From assembly GCF_000740895.1 (NCBI RefSeq), contig NC_025262.1, positions 1,418,001 to 1,482,000 of the forward strand: 64,000 nucleotides of DNA. The letters are read 5' to 3'. The position numbers and the translations under genes are program-made. Source of the DNA: Theileria orientalis strain Shintoku. Taxonomy: Eukaryota > Apicomplexa > Aconoidasida > Piroplasmida > Theileriidae. Positions 1-12,300 of this stretch are shown here, piece by piece (positions within the stretch are counted from its first letter, which is position 1; each line of letters opens with the position of its first letter). The notes beneath the pieces are model-generated. The model saw nothing but the letters and a program-made list of their open reading frames with translations. It did not search any database and had not been told where the DNA came from.

Positions 1-719
1 GCAATGTTAAGCAGGTCTTGATAGCCGTTCACTGGCTTGCTCAGCTTCTTTATCTCCTCTATTATTAGCTTGCTCGCCTTCTGAATGCCCTTTTGCAGCG
101 GTATTGAGTTGTGCCCCTGGTTAACGTACTCAACTCCCTTCGAGGCTATTTCTGCTGCCAGAACTGCCGTGGACGTCGTTCCGTCCCCTGCTCTGTCGTC
201 TGAGCTGCTTGCTATCTCCTGGATCAGTTTCGCTCCTGCGTTCATCTTCCTGTCACTCAGCTCTATGTTTCTTGCGATGGTGACTCCGTCGTTAACGATG
301 ATTGGCGACCCAAACTCCTTTTCCAGCAAGATATTTCTTCCTCTGGGTCCCAGGGTAACTCTTACGGTGTCTGCCACCTTCAGGATTCCGGACAGCAGGC
401 TGTTCCTACACTCGTCGGCCAACGTTATTTCCTTAGGCTTAGAATATAGGGAACTGCTGGAACGGCCATTAAGGCTGTTTGATAGTTTACTCGTTAAATT
501 ACTTGAAAGGAAATTCGATCTCACACCTGGATTTGCAATGAAAGAATAGGGCCTAGAAGCCCCGGTAGCTAAAGAATTTGAAGGCAGGATTATCGAATTA
601 CTCTGATTTACTTTCCTGGAGCATCTGGGAATCAAAAATTCAGTGTGTTTATATAGAATCCCCAAACTGCAAACCAGTTTGGGAAGACAAAATACCAACA
701 CAATCACAGAATAATTCAT
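1..719 (-). CDS. Chaperonin Cpn60 (GroEL-type), apicoplast-targeted, 5' part only
   Basis: Group I chaperonin that folds imported proteins inside an organelle. The visible 239 codons read from ATG at 717-719 off the window's left edge, so the C-terminal half is missing here. Residues 1-20 are a hydrophobic signal peptide (MNYSVIVLVFCLPKLVCSLG), followed by a Ser/Asn/Arg-rich stretch to about residue 95. This bipartite leader points to the apicoplast rather than the mitochondrion. The mature part has typical GroEL motifs: DTVRVTLGPRGRN, an IVNDGVTIA segment and the ATP-binding DDRAGDGTTS. No intron is visible in this part. It is divergently arranged with the nucleotidyltransferase gene. Family identity is seen directly; apicoplast location is inferred from the leader. 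Confidence 0.93.
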   Translation of the reverse strand, partial: MNYSVIVLVFCLPKLVCSLGILYKHTEFLIPRCSRKVNQSNSIILPSNSLATGASRPYSFIANPGVRSNFLSSNLTSKLSNSLNGRSSSSLYSKPKEITLADECRNSLLSGILKVADTVRVTLGPRGRNILLEKEFGSPIIVNDGVTIARNIELSDRKMNAGAKLIQEIASSSDDRAGDGTTSTAVLAAEIASKGVEYVNQGHNSIPLQKGIQKASKLIIEEIKKLSKPVNGYQDLLNI

Positions 720-1168
720 CATATAACGACCCAAGTCATTAATGAAAAAAGCGATACATAACTCAACTATATAGTACAACAAATAAATTGATAAATACAA
801 CGTCAATTGAACCCGAACCCACGCCCCATGTAACATAATACAGAGATTCCACTAGTAAACCCTTACACATATAGGAACAATCAACTGGAAAACACTTGGA
901 AACGACTTTAAAATTTGCGCAGGAACTCTAGGATACCTGAGTTAAAAATTCATACCATAAACTATTTCCATTTTTACACATTACTCCTTCCAATTAATAT
1001 TTGTTATCGGATTATATATAACCTAAAACACCGTTTACATGATCACAAAACCGTATTTAATAATAATAAAAATATAATTTTGTATCAATGTGTCTTAACC
1101 ATGTGGTATTATACTGCCCTGCTTCATACCACACTTATTTATTTAAATTATATTTTTATCGCAAAATT
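720..1168. other. AT-rich divergent intergenic region
   Basis: This spacer lies between the Cpn60 start (minus) and the nucleotidyltransferase start (plus) and must hold both promoters. It is AT-rich with homopolymer runs. I see no RNA gene, repeat or recognisable promoter box. Confidence 0.6.
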
Positions 1169-3448
1169 ATGTATAGATTATGTAAAATTAATTTACCAAA
1201 TTCATTAATATCTGGAAAATTACTAGTAAATAATTCATATTCACTTTGTTATTGGAGAAGCATAAACCGTACTCGCTCTATTATTTACGGAAATTCTAGA
1301 AGCTTCAGTTCAGGTTTGAATGAAAATAATAACCACGAATCAAGTAAAAAGGAAGATTCCTTACTTGATTTGCTGGTAGAATTGAATTATTCTGGTAAAA
1401 AGAAGTATTCTCCAAGCTATAAACTGAGATTGCTGTACAATATAATAACTAATGATAAAAACGATGAAGTCACATACTCTTCACATGTTTCAAACATTCT
1501 CCTGCAACTATGGAAGTCACGAGGTATTTTTAAAGCAATTTAGCCAAAAACATCAATTTTCCATATAACAAGTTATCATAGGAATGTTGAATAACAGTGA
1601 ACTATCACTTTTTGATAAAATATGCTACGAATTATCGGAAAAAATATGGACCGTTATGCCAAATAGGACAAACACACTGCCAGACAGGTATATACACACA
1701 AAAATACAGAATAATAAGTTAATTTGATTATTAGGTTGTATTATAGTCAATTTAAGTACGAATTGAGGAAACTTAACGATGAAATATTGAATCCGACACC
1801 AGAGCAGTATCAGAAGAAGCAAAATTTAATAGACCACCTGACGCCAATATTTAAATCGACAATAGACGGAAAGTTATACACGTTCGGATCATGCGATAAT
1901 GGACTATGGTAAGCTAAACCTTTAATTAGTAGGAGTAAAAAGGGATTAAATTGAATAATAATTGTATTAAATATGAATTAGATAAAAACACAAATCATAG
2001 TCTGTGATTAGGAGCAGAGGAAGTGATATTGATTTATGCCTAGTGGTACCAAACTGCGATTCAAAAAGATATATGCTATCAAAGTTAAATTTGGTACTTT
2101 CTATGTTAACGTAAGATAATTCTTTAGATAAAATCGTGTTTATCAAACAGTGATATCATATCGAAGATATCAATCATATCAGCAAGAGTGCCAATAGTAA
2201 AGGTAACAAACCATGAATTAGAAGTGTTCATTATTGTGTAACGACCAATATATATAAACAAATAAATATATATAAACAAATAAATATATATAAACAAATA
2301 AATATATATAAACAAATAAATATATATAAACAAATATATATATATAAACAAATATATATAAATAAATACTTACAAACAAATATATATATAAATAAACACT
2401 AATTACTAATCACTAATTTAGTTGTACGATATGGATAATAATAACCTGTGCGACATAAGCATAAACAACACAGTGGCTTTACTAAACTCAGAATATGTGA
2501 AAACAATGTGTAACATAGATAGCAGAGTGGTAACAATGGGAAGATTCATTAAGTACTGGGCAACGTGTAGAAAAATAAATAACAGAGCTGAGGGAACAAT
2601 GTCGTCGTACACACTGATACTCCAGCTGTTTTACTATTTGCAAAACAGAGATCCACCAATAATACCAACATTAAAGTGAGCACAACCAGAAATAATAGAT
2701 AATTTTTAGAGAAATTGAAATAAATGAAAGGAATGGAGACAATATTGAATCGAATGACAGCGAAAAGAGTGAACATAGCGAAGATATCCAGTCCATCAAT
2801 GACAATGTTAATCACATCATATCACAGGAGTATAACTATTTAAGAGATCCTAAGTATGTTAATAATTCTATTACTATAACTACTACTTTGACACTAGTTC
2901 TACAACGTTTAACACTATTACTTTTGATACTATTAATACCATTGATACCATTACTACTACTATTACTATGTTTAACATTACTACTACTATTAATACCATT
3001 AATACCGCTACTACTACTATTACTATGTTTAACACTACTGCTACCAGTAATAATAATAATTATTAGGGAGATTAGGAGTAAATGTGACTATTTGAATAAA
3101 AATGAAGAGGACGTGATCGATTTACTGTTTGGATTCTTTGAATTCTACTCACACCCAATGTTCTCAGGTGGAATGACCTGCAGTACCATAGATATGTACA
3201 CCAACGAAGTCACCGAAAATGAAAACGGCTCACTGATAGTTAAGTGTCCACTGTCAAAGAAGAACGTTAACCCGTTTACGATTAGAATGTGGCAGTCGAT
3301 ATACAGCGAGTTTAAGCGCGCGAACGACCTGATAAGGTTGAAGCAGCCACTAAGTACTATTTGCCAGGAGATGCACCTACCGCCTCTGGAGTTACAAATG
3401 CAGCAGCATCAAATAAATCAGCAGAAATTACTGGGACTATTCAAATAA
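1169..3448 (+). CDS. Non-canonical poly(A) polymerase / terminal uridylyltransferase (Cid1-like), possibly mitochondrial
   Basis: Template-independent nucleotidyltransferase that adds nucleotides to RNA 3' ends. Eight exons: 1169-1523, 1582-1687, 1735-1908, 2012-2093, 2128-2235, 2422-2675, 2710-2853, 3067-3448 (534 aa, all phases agree). The palm signature GSCDNGLWSRGSDIDLCL spans the exon 3/4 join and supplies two catalytic Asp (about 217 and 219); the third is in CDISINN (about 286). A PAP-associated domain follows, with SSYTLILQLFYYLQ and PPIIPTL. The start at 1169 is preferred over an in-frame ATG at 1088 because the resulting N-terminus, Arg/Ser-rich and poor in acidic residues, resembles a mitochondrial presequence; this is inference. 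Base specificity (A or U) cannot be read. Introns 5 and 7 are filled with short tandem repeats. Confidence 0.82.
2247..2396. repeat. 18-bp AT-rich tandem repeat in nucleotidyltransferase intron 5
   Basis: Nearly perfect copies of an 18-bp unit (aaataaatatatataaac) run through most of the 186-nt intron between the exons ending at 2235 and starting at 2422, decaying toward the 3' end. The flanking splice sites join in phase 0. Confidence 0.85.
2868..3062. repeat. Degenerate ATT/ACT trinucleotide repeat in nucleotidyltransferase intron 7
   Basis: Blocks of tta, cta and ata triplets fill the 213-nt intron 7. A roughly 60-bp block is duplicated inside it. The tract happens to be open in one frame as poly-Leu, but phase-consistent GT/AG sites at 2854 and 3065-3066 remove it. 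Confidence 0.75.
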
Positions 3449-3585
3449 GACACTAAACACACGCATACACTCTTATTCGCAGTCATACACACTCTTATTA
3501 ACACTTATTCACACTGTTATTCACACGCATACACACACATATTCACTCTTATTAACACACATATTCATTTATACAAATTTAAATA
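3449..3585. repeat. Degenerate CACAC/CTTATT repeats between convergent genes
   Basis: The short spacer between two convergent 3' ends is made of loosely repeated acacactcttatt-like words. It probably belongs to both 3' UTRs. No gene is visible. Confidence 0.5.
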
Positions 3586-5400
3586 TTAACATTCGGGAGA
3601 TTTTTCAGACTCGAGTATCTCCTGCGCCAACATTTCTGCAATTGCAATGCAGTCCTTTTCGGCGGATTCGATCTCGTTCTTCAAATTGACCAAATTCTCC
3701 TCTAAATTGTCACTCTTTTTCATATCCTGTTGAATAGTTATAATTATCAATATTATTAATGCTACTGACACTGACGATAGTACCACCAGTATTATAGTTA
3801 TTGAAAATGCTAATAACAGTACTGCCAATATTGCAATTACCAATAAGGTGGTACTGACAGTATTATTGCTACTGGTACCAGTATTTAAATGACTATGCTT
3901 ATCATAAACAAGAAAACAAAGCTATGAGAAACTTACAATGTCCATTAGAACATTGATAGACCTAGTATACATATCCTACATTAGTATTGTCGAGTAAGAG
4001 TCGTAAGATGTTGTCAGTACATAAATGCTAGTAGTGGTTACCTCGTCACTTGTTAGTTCATATTCTGGAGAATACCTCTTCAGCATCAAATCCTGTAAGC
4101 GGTGCGATTCTGACAGCCAATGCGCAAGCCTTCCGAACAGTGCAAATCTCTCTGAAATCTTCTCGCACAGTTCAGTTAAATACGCCTTACTATCCTCACT
4201 CAAGTTTCCAACCTATACACACATACACTTGCAAGCGGACATAAATAGTCACAAGCACATATGTAGTTGTAACACACATAGATAGTTGCCAACGATTACT
4301 AACTAATTTGATGTTTACTACAGTTGCATCAATATAGTAAGCCATGAGTAAGCTTGGGTACCTCTGAAAGCTTCCTTACAAAGTCCTGAGGCTTAAACTC
4401 CTCCCACTTATCTCCGTTCTTCTGCCCATTGTAGAAAACAAACGTCGGTGTTGCTCTTGTAACTGGACACCCATTGGGGAAGTCGTTCAACTCAAGGTTC
4501 AGCCTCTTAATCCTGATCGGATGCTCTATGGACACCAAATGCTTATTTACTGAATTTATAAAAGGCCTTATTAAGAAGCACAGAAAACAGGAATTTTCAA
4601 ACATTTGAAGAATGATTGGACTATCTTCAGTTGCGAGATTGACAACCTATAAAATCAATTATCGGTGAAAAGGATGATAGCAATCTTTATAACTGCGTAG
4701 TAGAGTTGTAGGTAGGCGTACCCTCGACTGAAAGTCCTTGTACGAAACGTACTCAGGCACCCTCTCGTTGTTTAAAATGTAAACTTCCTGCGAAATGGGC
4801 TTGAAAAAAACCTCCACTTCGTTCCTAATCTCATCGCGAGCCGATTCCTCGGCCAATTTAGCAAGAGGGAAATACTTTTTCCGCATCCCTTTACAGACCA
4901 TAACCATTGCGCCTTCCTGACGCGCCTTCCTAAAGCCGATTTAGAGGCTTAAAACTAACTTCACACTATAATACAAGCTGACACCCTCGGGGAGCATTGA
5001 ACGCAGGAGCTCAATGGTCTTCCTCTGGTAGTCTCTTCTACTGTTTAAGATAACGACGGCTAAGTTGTCCATGGAATCAAAAGAATCTTCATCAGCCTAA
5101 AAACGAATTAACCAAAAAGGAACAAATAAGTGAAAAGAAGCTAAGAGTAAGCAGTTTAACCTCTTCTAGAGGAATCTTAGGCGACAGCGGCAACAGGTCG
5201 TTTGAGTACCCGAAGTAGCCCAAACCGCCAACAACAGTGGATGCTACACCAAACTTTAAAACTCTGTAAGCTATTTTATCAGCAACATTGGCCACAGAAG
5301 TATGGAAATGCGAATGATTGGAGGCCCTAAACGGCCTCAAATTTCTACACAAGTTCAGATTTCTAATCTTATTAATATCATTGCAAAACAATCTATACAT
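3586..5400 (-). CDS. Mitochondrial thioredoxin-like protein with CFLC motif
   Basis: Seven exons on the minus strand: 5400-5161, 5096-4960, 4929-4722, 4646-4362, 4212-4042, 3975-3937, 3726-3586 (406 aa, phases consistent). The N-terminus is Arg/Asn-rich without acidic runs, like a mitochondrial presequence. A hydrophobic segment follows at about residues 47-66 (VLKFGVASTVVGGLGYFGYS), probably an inner-membrane anchor. Residues 213-218 read NSCFLC, at the place of a thioredoxin active site, and about 30 residues later RATPTFVFYNGQ matches the cis-Pro loop strand. The C-terminus is charged and helical. The fold call is moderately supported. The redox pair is unusual because Phe-Leu replaces Gly-Pro between the cysteines. 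Substrate and partners are unknown. Confidence 0.7.
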
Positions 5401-5607
5401 TTTCTGTATAACAACAACATGAGTTTACAACTTACAAAACTAAATTAGAAATAAATAAAGAGAATTTTTAATCCCAACTTTATTATGTGGATCGTAGAGA
5501 ATGTGTAGTAGGTTATTTTATTCTTCTGATCTTCATTTACAAAAGATAAATATTATATAGCTTAAATTATATAAATACACTTAAAATTCTGTTAACTGGC
5601 AGTAATA

Positions 5608-8600
5608 ATGCCTCGAGTATTCCTTCCGCAGATACTCTGGCACAGCAAGGATAACAAAAGATGCGATAGAGTTTATTCAATTGATTTTCAGCCTCAACTA
5701 AAGGATGAAGCAGAGGAGAAATCGAAGAACACAACGACGCTGCGCTTAGCAACGGGAGGAGCAGACGAATTTGTCCACATTTGGCAGATTACAATACACG
5801 AACACGCTCCTCAGTATACACATTTTGTAAATAATAACCAAAACTCGGAAAATAAAGTAGAATTCGAGCAGCCGCTGTCGATTAAAATACTGGCACGACT
5901 AGTTGGCCACATCGGAGAGGTGAATTCAGTGCGGTGGTCCCACGACGGAAGAAAGTTAGCGACGGGAGGAGAAGGTTAGTAAGACTTTGCACATTACGGC
6001 CATTTGAAGCGCAATTTAACAACACTGTTTAGATCGCTGTATTTTCTTATGGGTAAAGGCCGCGAAACCGAATAATTTTAATGACGACCTCCACAATAAC
6101 TACGAAGAGTACTGGACGAGGACGCACTATTTCAGGTACGCGCTTACACAGCCGGAAATTATAATGACATGAATTAACGATAAATAGGCTGTCAAACGTG
6201 GTAAATACAATCTGTTGGTGCCCGGAAGATAGAGTGTTGTCAGTATCGACGGAAGATGGGCACGTGTCGCTGGTCGACACGCAGGTGGAGGGGACGGGCA
6301 AAATACGCTACTTTGACGGACACACGAGCTTTGCACAGGGAGTGTCACTGGACCCAAAGAATGAGCTGTTAGCGTCACTGGGATCAGACCAATGGTAGGT
6401 GTTGTTGCACATTAAGCAGTCACACTGACAGTCTTAAACTGAAAGCTAATATTTTGCAGCCTAAGAGTCTGGAAGAGAAGGAACCAGAAGTCGTGGAAGA
6501 GCGTATTAGTGTTAAAGGCAGCTAGAGATAGAGGGGATATTGTGCCAGTATGGAAATAGTTACAGCAAAGTAGTTATATAGAGAGTTGGTTAGTTGACCA
6601 AACATTATTGACAGTTAGTGATTAGGCATAAATTAAGAGACTAATATTTAATGTAGATGGCAGAACTGGAAAGCAATATTGAATTGAGAAAGTATAGCAG
6701 AATAGTGTTTATGTCAGAAGAGCTTAAAACATTCTTCAGAAGACTAGATTGGTCTCCAGACGGAAGGTTGTTGGTGGCTCCAACAGGGATTAGACATGAT
6801 AAAAGTAATGTAAACGTCAGCACGAATAATTTTAACACAACTGCTACTCAGAATGGCAGCAATACTAACACTAACGTCATGGTTAACACAAACGTCAACG
6901 TCAACGACAGCACGAACGACAACGACAACACGAGCAGCACCAACGGCACTGATAACACGGATAACGATAAAAGTAAGAACAATGATAATAGTGACAACAA
7001 TAAAGTCACGGACAACACGGATAGCAATGACAGTAACGTCAGCGACAACAATCACAGTAACGCCGCCTATAACGTTGTTTATAACAATAACGCTGATAAT
7101 AACAACAGTAACGTCGGTGACAACAACAACAACGCTGATAACAATAGTGACACAACTAGAGTAAATGATACAAATAAAGAAGTTGTACCAGAGTTAAACA
7201 ACGTGAATGATCATAATGGGCATGTAGGATCGGAGAGGAATCAGCAAACGCCCGGAGAGACCAGCGTGTACACACTGTACGTATTCCACAGGAAGCTGCT
7301 GAATTTCGGAATACCAATGCTGACGCACCAGTCACCAACGGGGCCGTTTGTTGTGGTAAAATTCTGTCCAATATATTTGTCAATATTTGACAAAAAGAGG
7401 AAGAATTTTTATAACCTACTGATGAACGCGAATAAGAATAAGCTTAAGCCAATAAAGAAGAAGTTGGACAGAACGTCAAAGTCACAGCTAGTAACAACAA
7501 ATAAAATTAACGCATATTTCAGTTCAGTAAATAAAACGGGAGAAAATGAAGTGAGTAGTACCAAGGAATTGGACAATGGCGATGAAAATGAAGAGTACGA
7601 GTATGAAAATAATAAGTCGGGTCAAGAAGAGGATGAAGTAATGACAATATTGGATGAAAACACGGAAAACATGGAAGTGAACATGGAAAACACTACGACA
7701 GATACACCAAATAACATAGATAACGCAACGACGACGACGGCGACAGATGGTAACATGGAGGAGTACGAGTCACCAATGTCACACAGAACAGGAGTAAATT
7801 CACTGGGAAACACACCATTGAGTGGCACAGGAATGAGTAATATGTATGATGGTAGTGTTAGAATGGAAAATATGTATAGCAGTCTGTCAAGTGCAGGAAA
7901 CATATACTTTAATAACAGGGACATGGATAATACGTACACATATAGAACGAGTATGGAAAACATGTATAGCAATAGAACAGTGAAAGAGAGTACATATAGA
8001 GATGCCACATATGGTAGTTATAGCGGCTACAGAGGGGATATGGAAGGAGTGGAAGTTAATGAACAGCTGATGATTAGCAAGGAGAATGACGTGACGAACA
8101 CAACATTGGACGACTACCAAGTAAATACAACGAATGAAACGGAAAACAACAACGGTGGTAACCACGATCAGGAGTTTCAAATGGAGGAAATTAATGAAAT
8201 TAATGTCATGGAAGAGTCGGAAGAAGAAGATGAAGAAGAAAATGTGGAAGAAGAAGACGTGTTAAAAGGCGTGGAAGTGAGAGTGGAAAGACCAGGGTTT
8301 TTATCAGTAAACAAGGACTACGTTAAAGCAGGAGTTAAAAGGAGCAGGATGGAATATGAAGAGCCAGCAAAGGAAGAGTACGTTGAGGTGCCACTACATC
8401 GTGAGCACTTTGAATTGGAAGCCGATCATTACGAGGTTGAGCCTAAGGTAACTGATGACTGTGTTGAGCTACCTGTGCATCCTGAACACGTTCAAGCACC
8501 AATAAATGAGAAAGTAGATAACGCCGAGGATAAGGTAGAAAGAATGATGGAGACGGAAGTTAAGATGGAAAGAGTAGAAGACGATGCCGTAGAACTGGAA

Positions 8601-9161
8601 AAAATGGAAGATAATGTGGAAGAGGTAGGGGCAGTGAAGGAGGAAGGTGTTGACGAAGCAGAAAAAATGGATGACAACGCTGATGAAGAAGAAGAGGAAG
8701 AGATAGTAAAAATGGAAAAAATGGATGATGGAGTGGTGAAGGAGGAAGAAGAAGAAGAAGCGGAAGAAGAAGATAAAAGGAAATATAACCTGAGGAAAAC
8801 AAGAAAAAGCGTAATACCACTAATGATGGAAACGTATCAGCAAGTGACAAAAAAACCAAAAAATAAAGTAAAAAAGGAAAAAAAAGTAAAAACGGAAGAA
8901 GAGTTGCAAGAAGAAGACTACGATACGGACCTGGAGGAGGAGCTGTCAATACCAAGGTTCCTGTTCGCAGCAGGGACGACCGACGGATCGCTGTGCTTCT
9001 ACGACACTAACGAAAACTCAGGACCGATAGCAGTGCTCAAAAACCTGCACTTCTGCCCAATCACGGACATCTCATGGTCGCCGGACGGATACGTGTGCGC
9101 GACGTCGTCGAGCGACGGGTACATCACGTTCGTAATATTCAACAAGAGAGAACTCTCGTAA
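5608..9161 (+). CDS. Chromatin assembly factor 1 subunit B (p60)-like WD40 protein with large insertions
   Basis: WD40 histone-chaperone subunit of the CAF-1 type, expected to deposit H3-H4 behind replication forks. Five exons: 5608-5974, 6033-6135, 6188-6394, 6460-6547, 6657-9161 (1089 aa); the fourth donor could instead be a few bases upstream. WD blades are clear: GGADEFVHIW, GHIGEVNSVRWSHDGRKLA, VVNTICWCPED, GHTSFAQGVSLDP, FFRRLDWSPDGRLLVAPTG, then VYTLYVFHRKLL and the final PITDISWSPDGYVCATSSSD. Two insertions interrupt the propeller: an Asn/Asp/Thr-rich one at about residues 300-455 and a long acidic, Met/Glu-rich one at about 500-1015. These roughly double the usual length of about 550-600 aa. 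HIRA is the alternative, but the order FFRRL...YVF..RK favours CAF-1 p60. Confidence 0.82.
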
Positions 9162-9342
9162 AACAGCAAATTTTATTCAAATCGAGGATAAATATAGTAA
9201 AAAACGATCGTATATAGTGACTTATGTATGAGTTGATGTTTATGAGTGGAAATGGATGGGTAGATATAGGAATGAGTGGCAGTGTGATTGTAGTGCCTGA
9301 CTTAGAATATATTCTTTATAAATATAGTGAATATCGCACACA

Positions 9343-12300
9343 ATGGGACCTAAAAGTAAATCCAACGCCGTAGAGTCGGCGCTGTCGAAGCTGAGAAAAG
9401 AAAGAGAAGGAAAGTCCACAATTTTGGACGAATACGAGGTACGTGATTCCTACTACACATTAAGATAAAAAGGTAGTCAGGGAATGTAGACAGCATAAAT
9501 AAATGAGTAAATAGAGTAAACTAGAATGATAAAATATACACATTAACGAGATTCAAGGTTGAGGATGAAAATGATCAACTGTACGAAATCATAACAGAAG
9601 AGGAGTTTAACGAGCGGAATAAAAAAAGAAAATTGGAAGATTTTATAGAAGGAGAAGGTGAGATGGGTAGATAGGTAAAAGAAGAAGGAAATATGGGATA
9701 AAAGTGACGAACGAGCACGGTAAACGGTGATGTGTAGGATACAGCGACGAGGAGTTCGACGACTTCGAAGATGACCTGGAAATACTGGAGGAGAACGTGG
9801 AGAGGACACAGAAAAGAAGCGCGAAGATGATGCCGGGAAAATCGATACCACAGCACTTTATAGAAATGGCGGCACAGGAAACGACGTATCAGCCGCCGAA
9901 GCAGCAGGAAACGGACAAGGAGCTGATAGAGAAGCTGAGCAAGTTCGAGGACGAGCTGGACAACGAGTCGACGTCATTCACCGGGAGTCAGATGCTCGCG
10001 AGTCAGTTCGCAGGGCCGCAGATGTTCAGCATGCCCTCGTACCTGAGTGAGAGTCTGATGCAGCTGAGCACAGAGACGCACCGCTCGTACAGCCCGGAGA
10101 TAGCGCAGAGCAAAATAGACAAGGAGTTCATGAACGAGCTGTTGGAAGAAAACAACCTCCAGGTAACTTATAGGCCAATATAGGAAGTTAACTAGATAAC
10201 GCGACAGACTTAAGTACCAGACCACGGCAATAGGGATGAGTAAATAGTGCCTACATTAATAAAATTAATTAAAGATTGCCCAGAATATTGATACTTTGAG
10301 CGAGAATGGACTGGATCCATCGATAGCAGAGAGTTTCAGAGAGGTGGATGGACTGAATGAAGTCGCCTCAGGAGAATTGCCGCAAGAGGGAGAGCAAGGT
10401 ACTTGTTGAATTTATAAAAACACAGCAGTTAAAGCATAAACAAATATAAAAGAAAACAAAACCGAAGTTATCAATTGATACAGATGTTGAATTTGATGAA
10501 AAAACAGGAGAAGACCTGGCGTTTTATTTGCTGGACCTGTGTGAAGGACCTAACGGACATTTGCACCTATTTGGAAGAATGAAAACGACAGGAGTTGAGA
10601 CGGAAACGTGCATGATCACAGTTAAAAATATGATGAGAAATCTGTTCTTTAAGCCGAGAATGGATTTAGCATTCAACGAAACAGGAGAACTGATAAATAG
10701 CACGAGAGAAAGTAAGATTGATTAGTGAATAATAATCAATGTAGCATCGTCTACCGATTACGAAGGGATCATAAAGAAAGGAAGTGAACTATACGAGAGA
10801 TATTTAATGATGAATTTCTTTAAGGAGATGGAAACAATAAGGAAAAATTATGGAATTAAGAAGATTAAGTATAAATTGGTAAAAAGGTCACTGTTGACGT
10901 ACGGGCCAACGAATGAGGAGCTGTACATAAAGGTGTGTTATCCGTACCAGTCGCCGCAAATAGAGAAGAGGCACTACTGCGGGACGTACTACGAGGACAT
11001 CTACAACATCAACGCAACACAAATAGAGTTATTCCTGGTAATGCTAGCATATTGATTAGTATAGTTATTAGAACCAGCATGGTTATTAGTACTAGAATAG
11101 TTATTAGTGCTAACATAGTTATTAGTATTACCATAGTTGCTACTGATGCTAAAATAGTTACCAATAGAACTATTGTTACTAATATGGATAATAGTAAGAT
11201 AACTATCATTACAAATATGGATATTATTAAGATAACCATCGTTACTAGTATGGCTAACAATTAATATAGCTTAAAAGGAAAATTAAGGGGCCAAATTGGT
11301 TAAGAATAAATAACTTTAGAAAGACAAATGATGCACAATCGTACTGTAAAATAGAGTTGGAAATCGATTCATACAAAGACGTGCAACTATGGCACACAAA
11401 AGATAGTGAGATCTTGCCAGTGCCAAAGCTGAAGATACTGTCAGTGTCGATCAAGACAATATTTAACGTGCCAACACAGCAAGAGGTAAGTAGTGTAATA
11501 GTAAATTGGAATAATTGACACTGACAAATAACGCAGATATTCATGATATGTTGCATCTACAACAAGTATAACATCGACGACAACGAAATTAAGGAGAACA
11601 ATAGTCAGTTTATCGGAGTGAGGAAGGCGCAAGGATGCCAATGGCCGAGCGAGTTGAAAGCATTCCTGGAAAAAAGACCGTACTTTAGAATATTTGAACA
11701 GGAAAGAGGATTGCTGGCAAATTTCATGTTTCTGCTACAGGTAATGGATTAGACTAGATAGACTAGACTAGACGATACTGGGTTAGACTAGATAGACTAG
11801 ACTAAACGATACTGGGTTAGACTAGATAGATAAGTAAGCGTATGTGCTAAATTTGGAAATTAATGAAAAAGATGACTAATGTTATAGCAAACGGATCCGG
11901 ATATCATAGTCGGCCACGATATAAACAATTCGACAATTGACCTACTGGTGAAGAGGTGTAACACGTTGAACATACCGCTGAGGATATCACTGTCGAGACT
12001 GAGGCTGCAGAAGAGGTCGAATCAGCCATATCTGCACGGAAGGCTGTTCTGCGACACAAGGCTGTTGATAAGAGAGTCGCACCCGTCGAGAGTAAGTCGC
12101 AGATATTGTGATACGCTATGAAGATGAACTAACCGATTTGCAGGAAAACTATAACCTAATAAGCTGCGTAAGCGAGTTCCTGAACGTGAAGAACATCAGC
12201 GACATTAACTACTACAGCAGAAACTCGTTCAACGTTAACGAGATCAAAAAGTTGTTCAGCCAGGACGTTGAGGCGATAAAGCACCTGCTGAAGCTGACCC

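Noticed and set aside
85..549. Plus-strand frame at the left edge
   Set aside because: Overlaps the Cpn60 gene on the other strand and has no homology; Cpn60 motifs are unambiguous.
2888..3066. Poly-Leu coding continuation upstream of nucleotidyltransferase exon 8
   Set aside because: The tract has repeat composition and consistent GT/AG sites with phase 2 on both sides; treated as intron.
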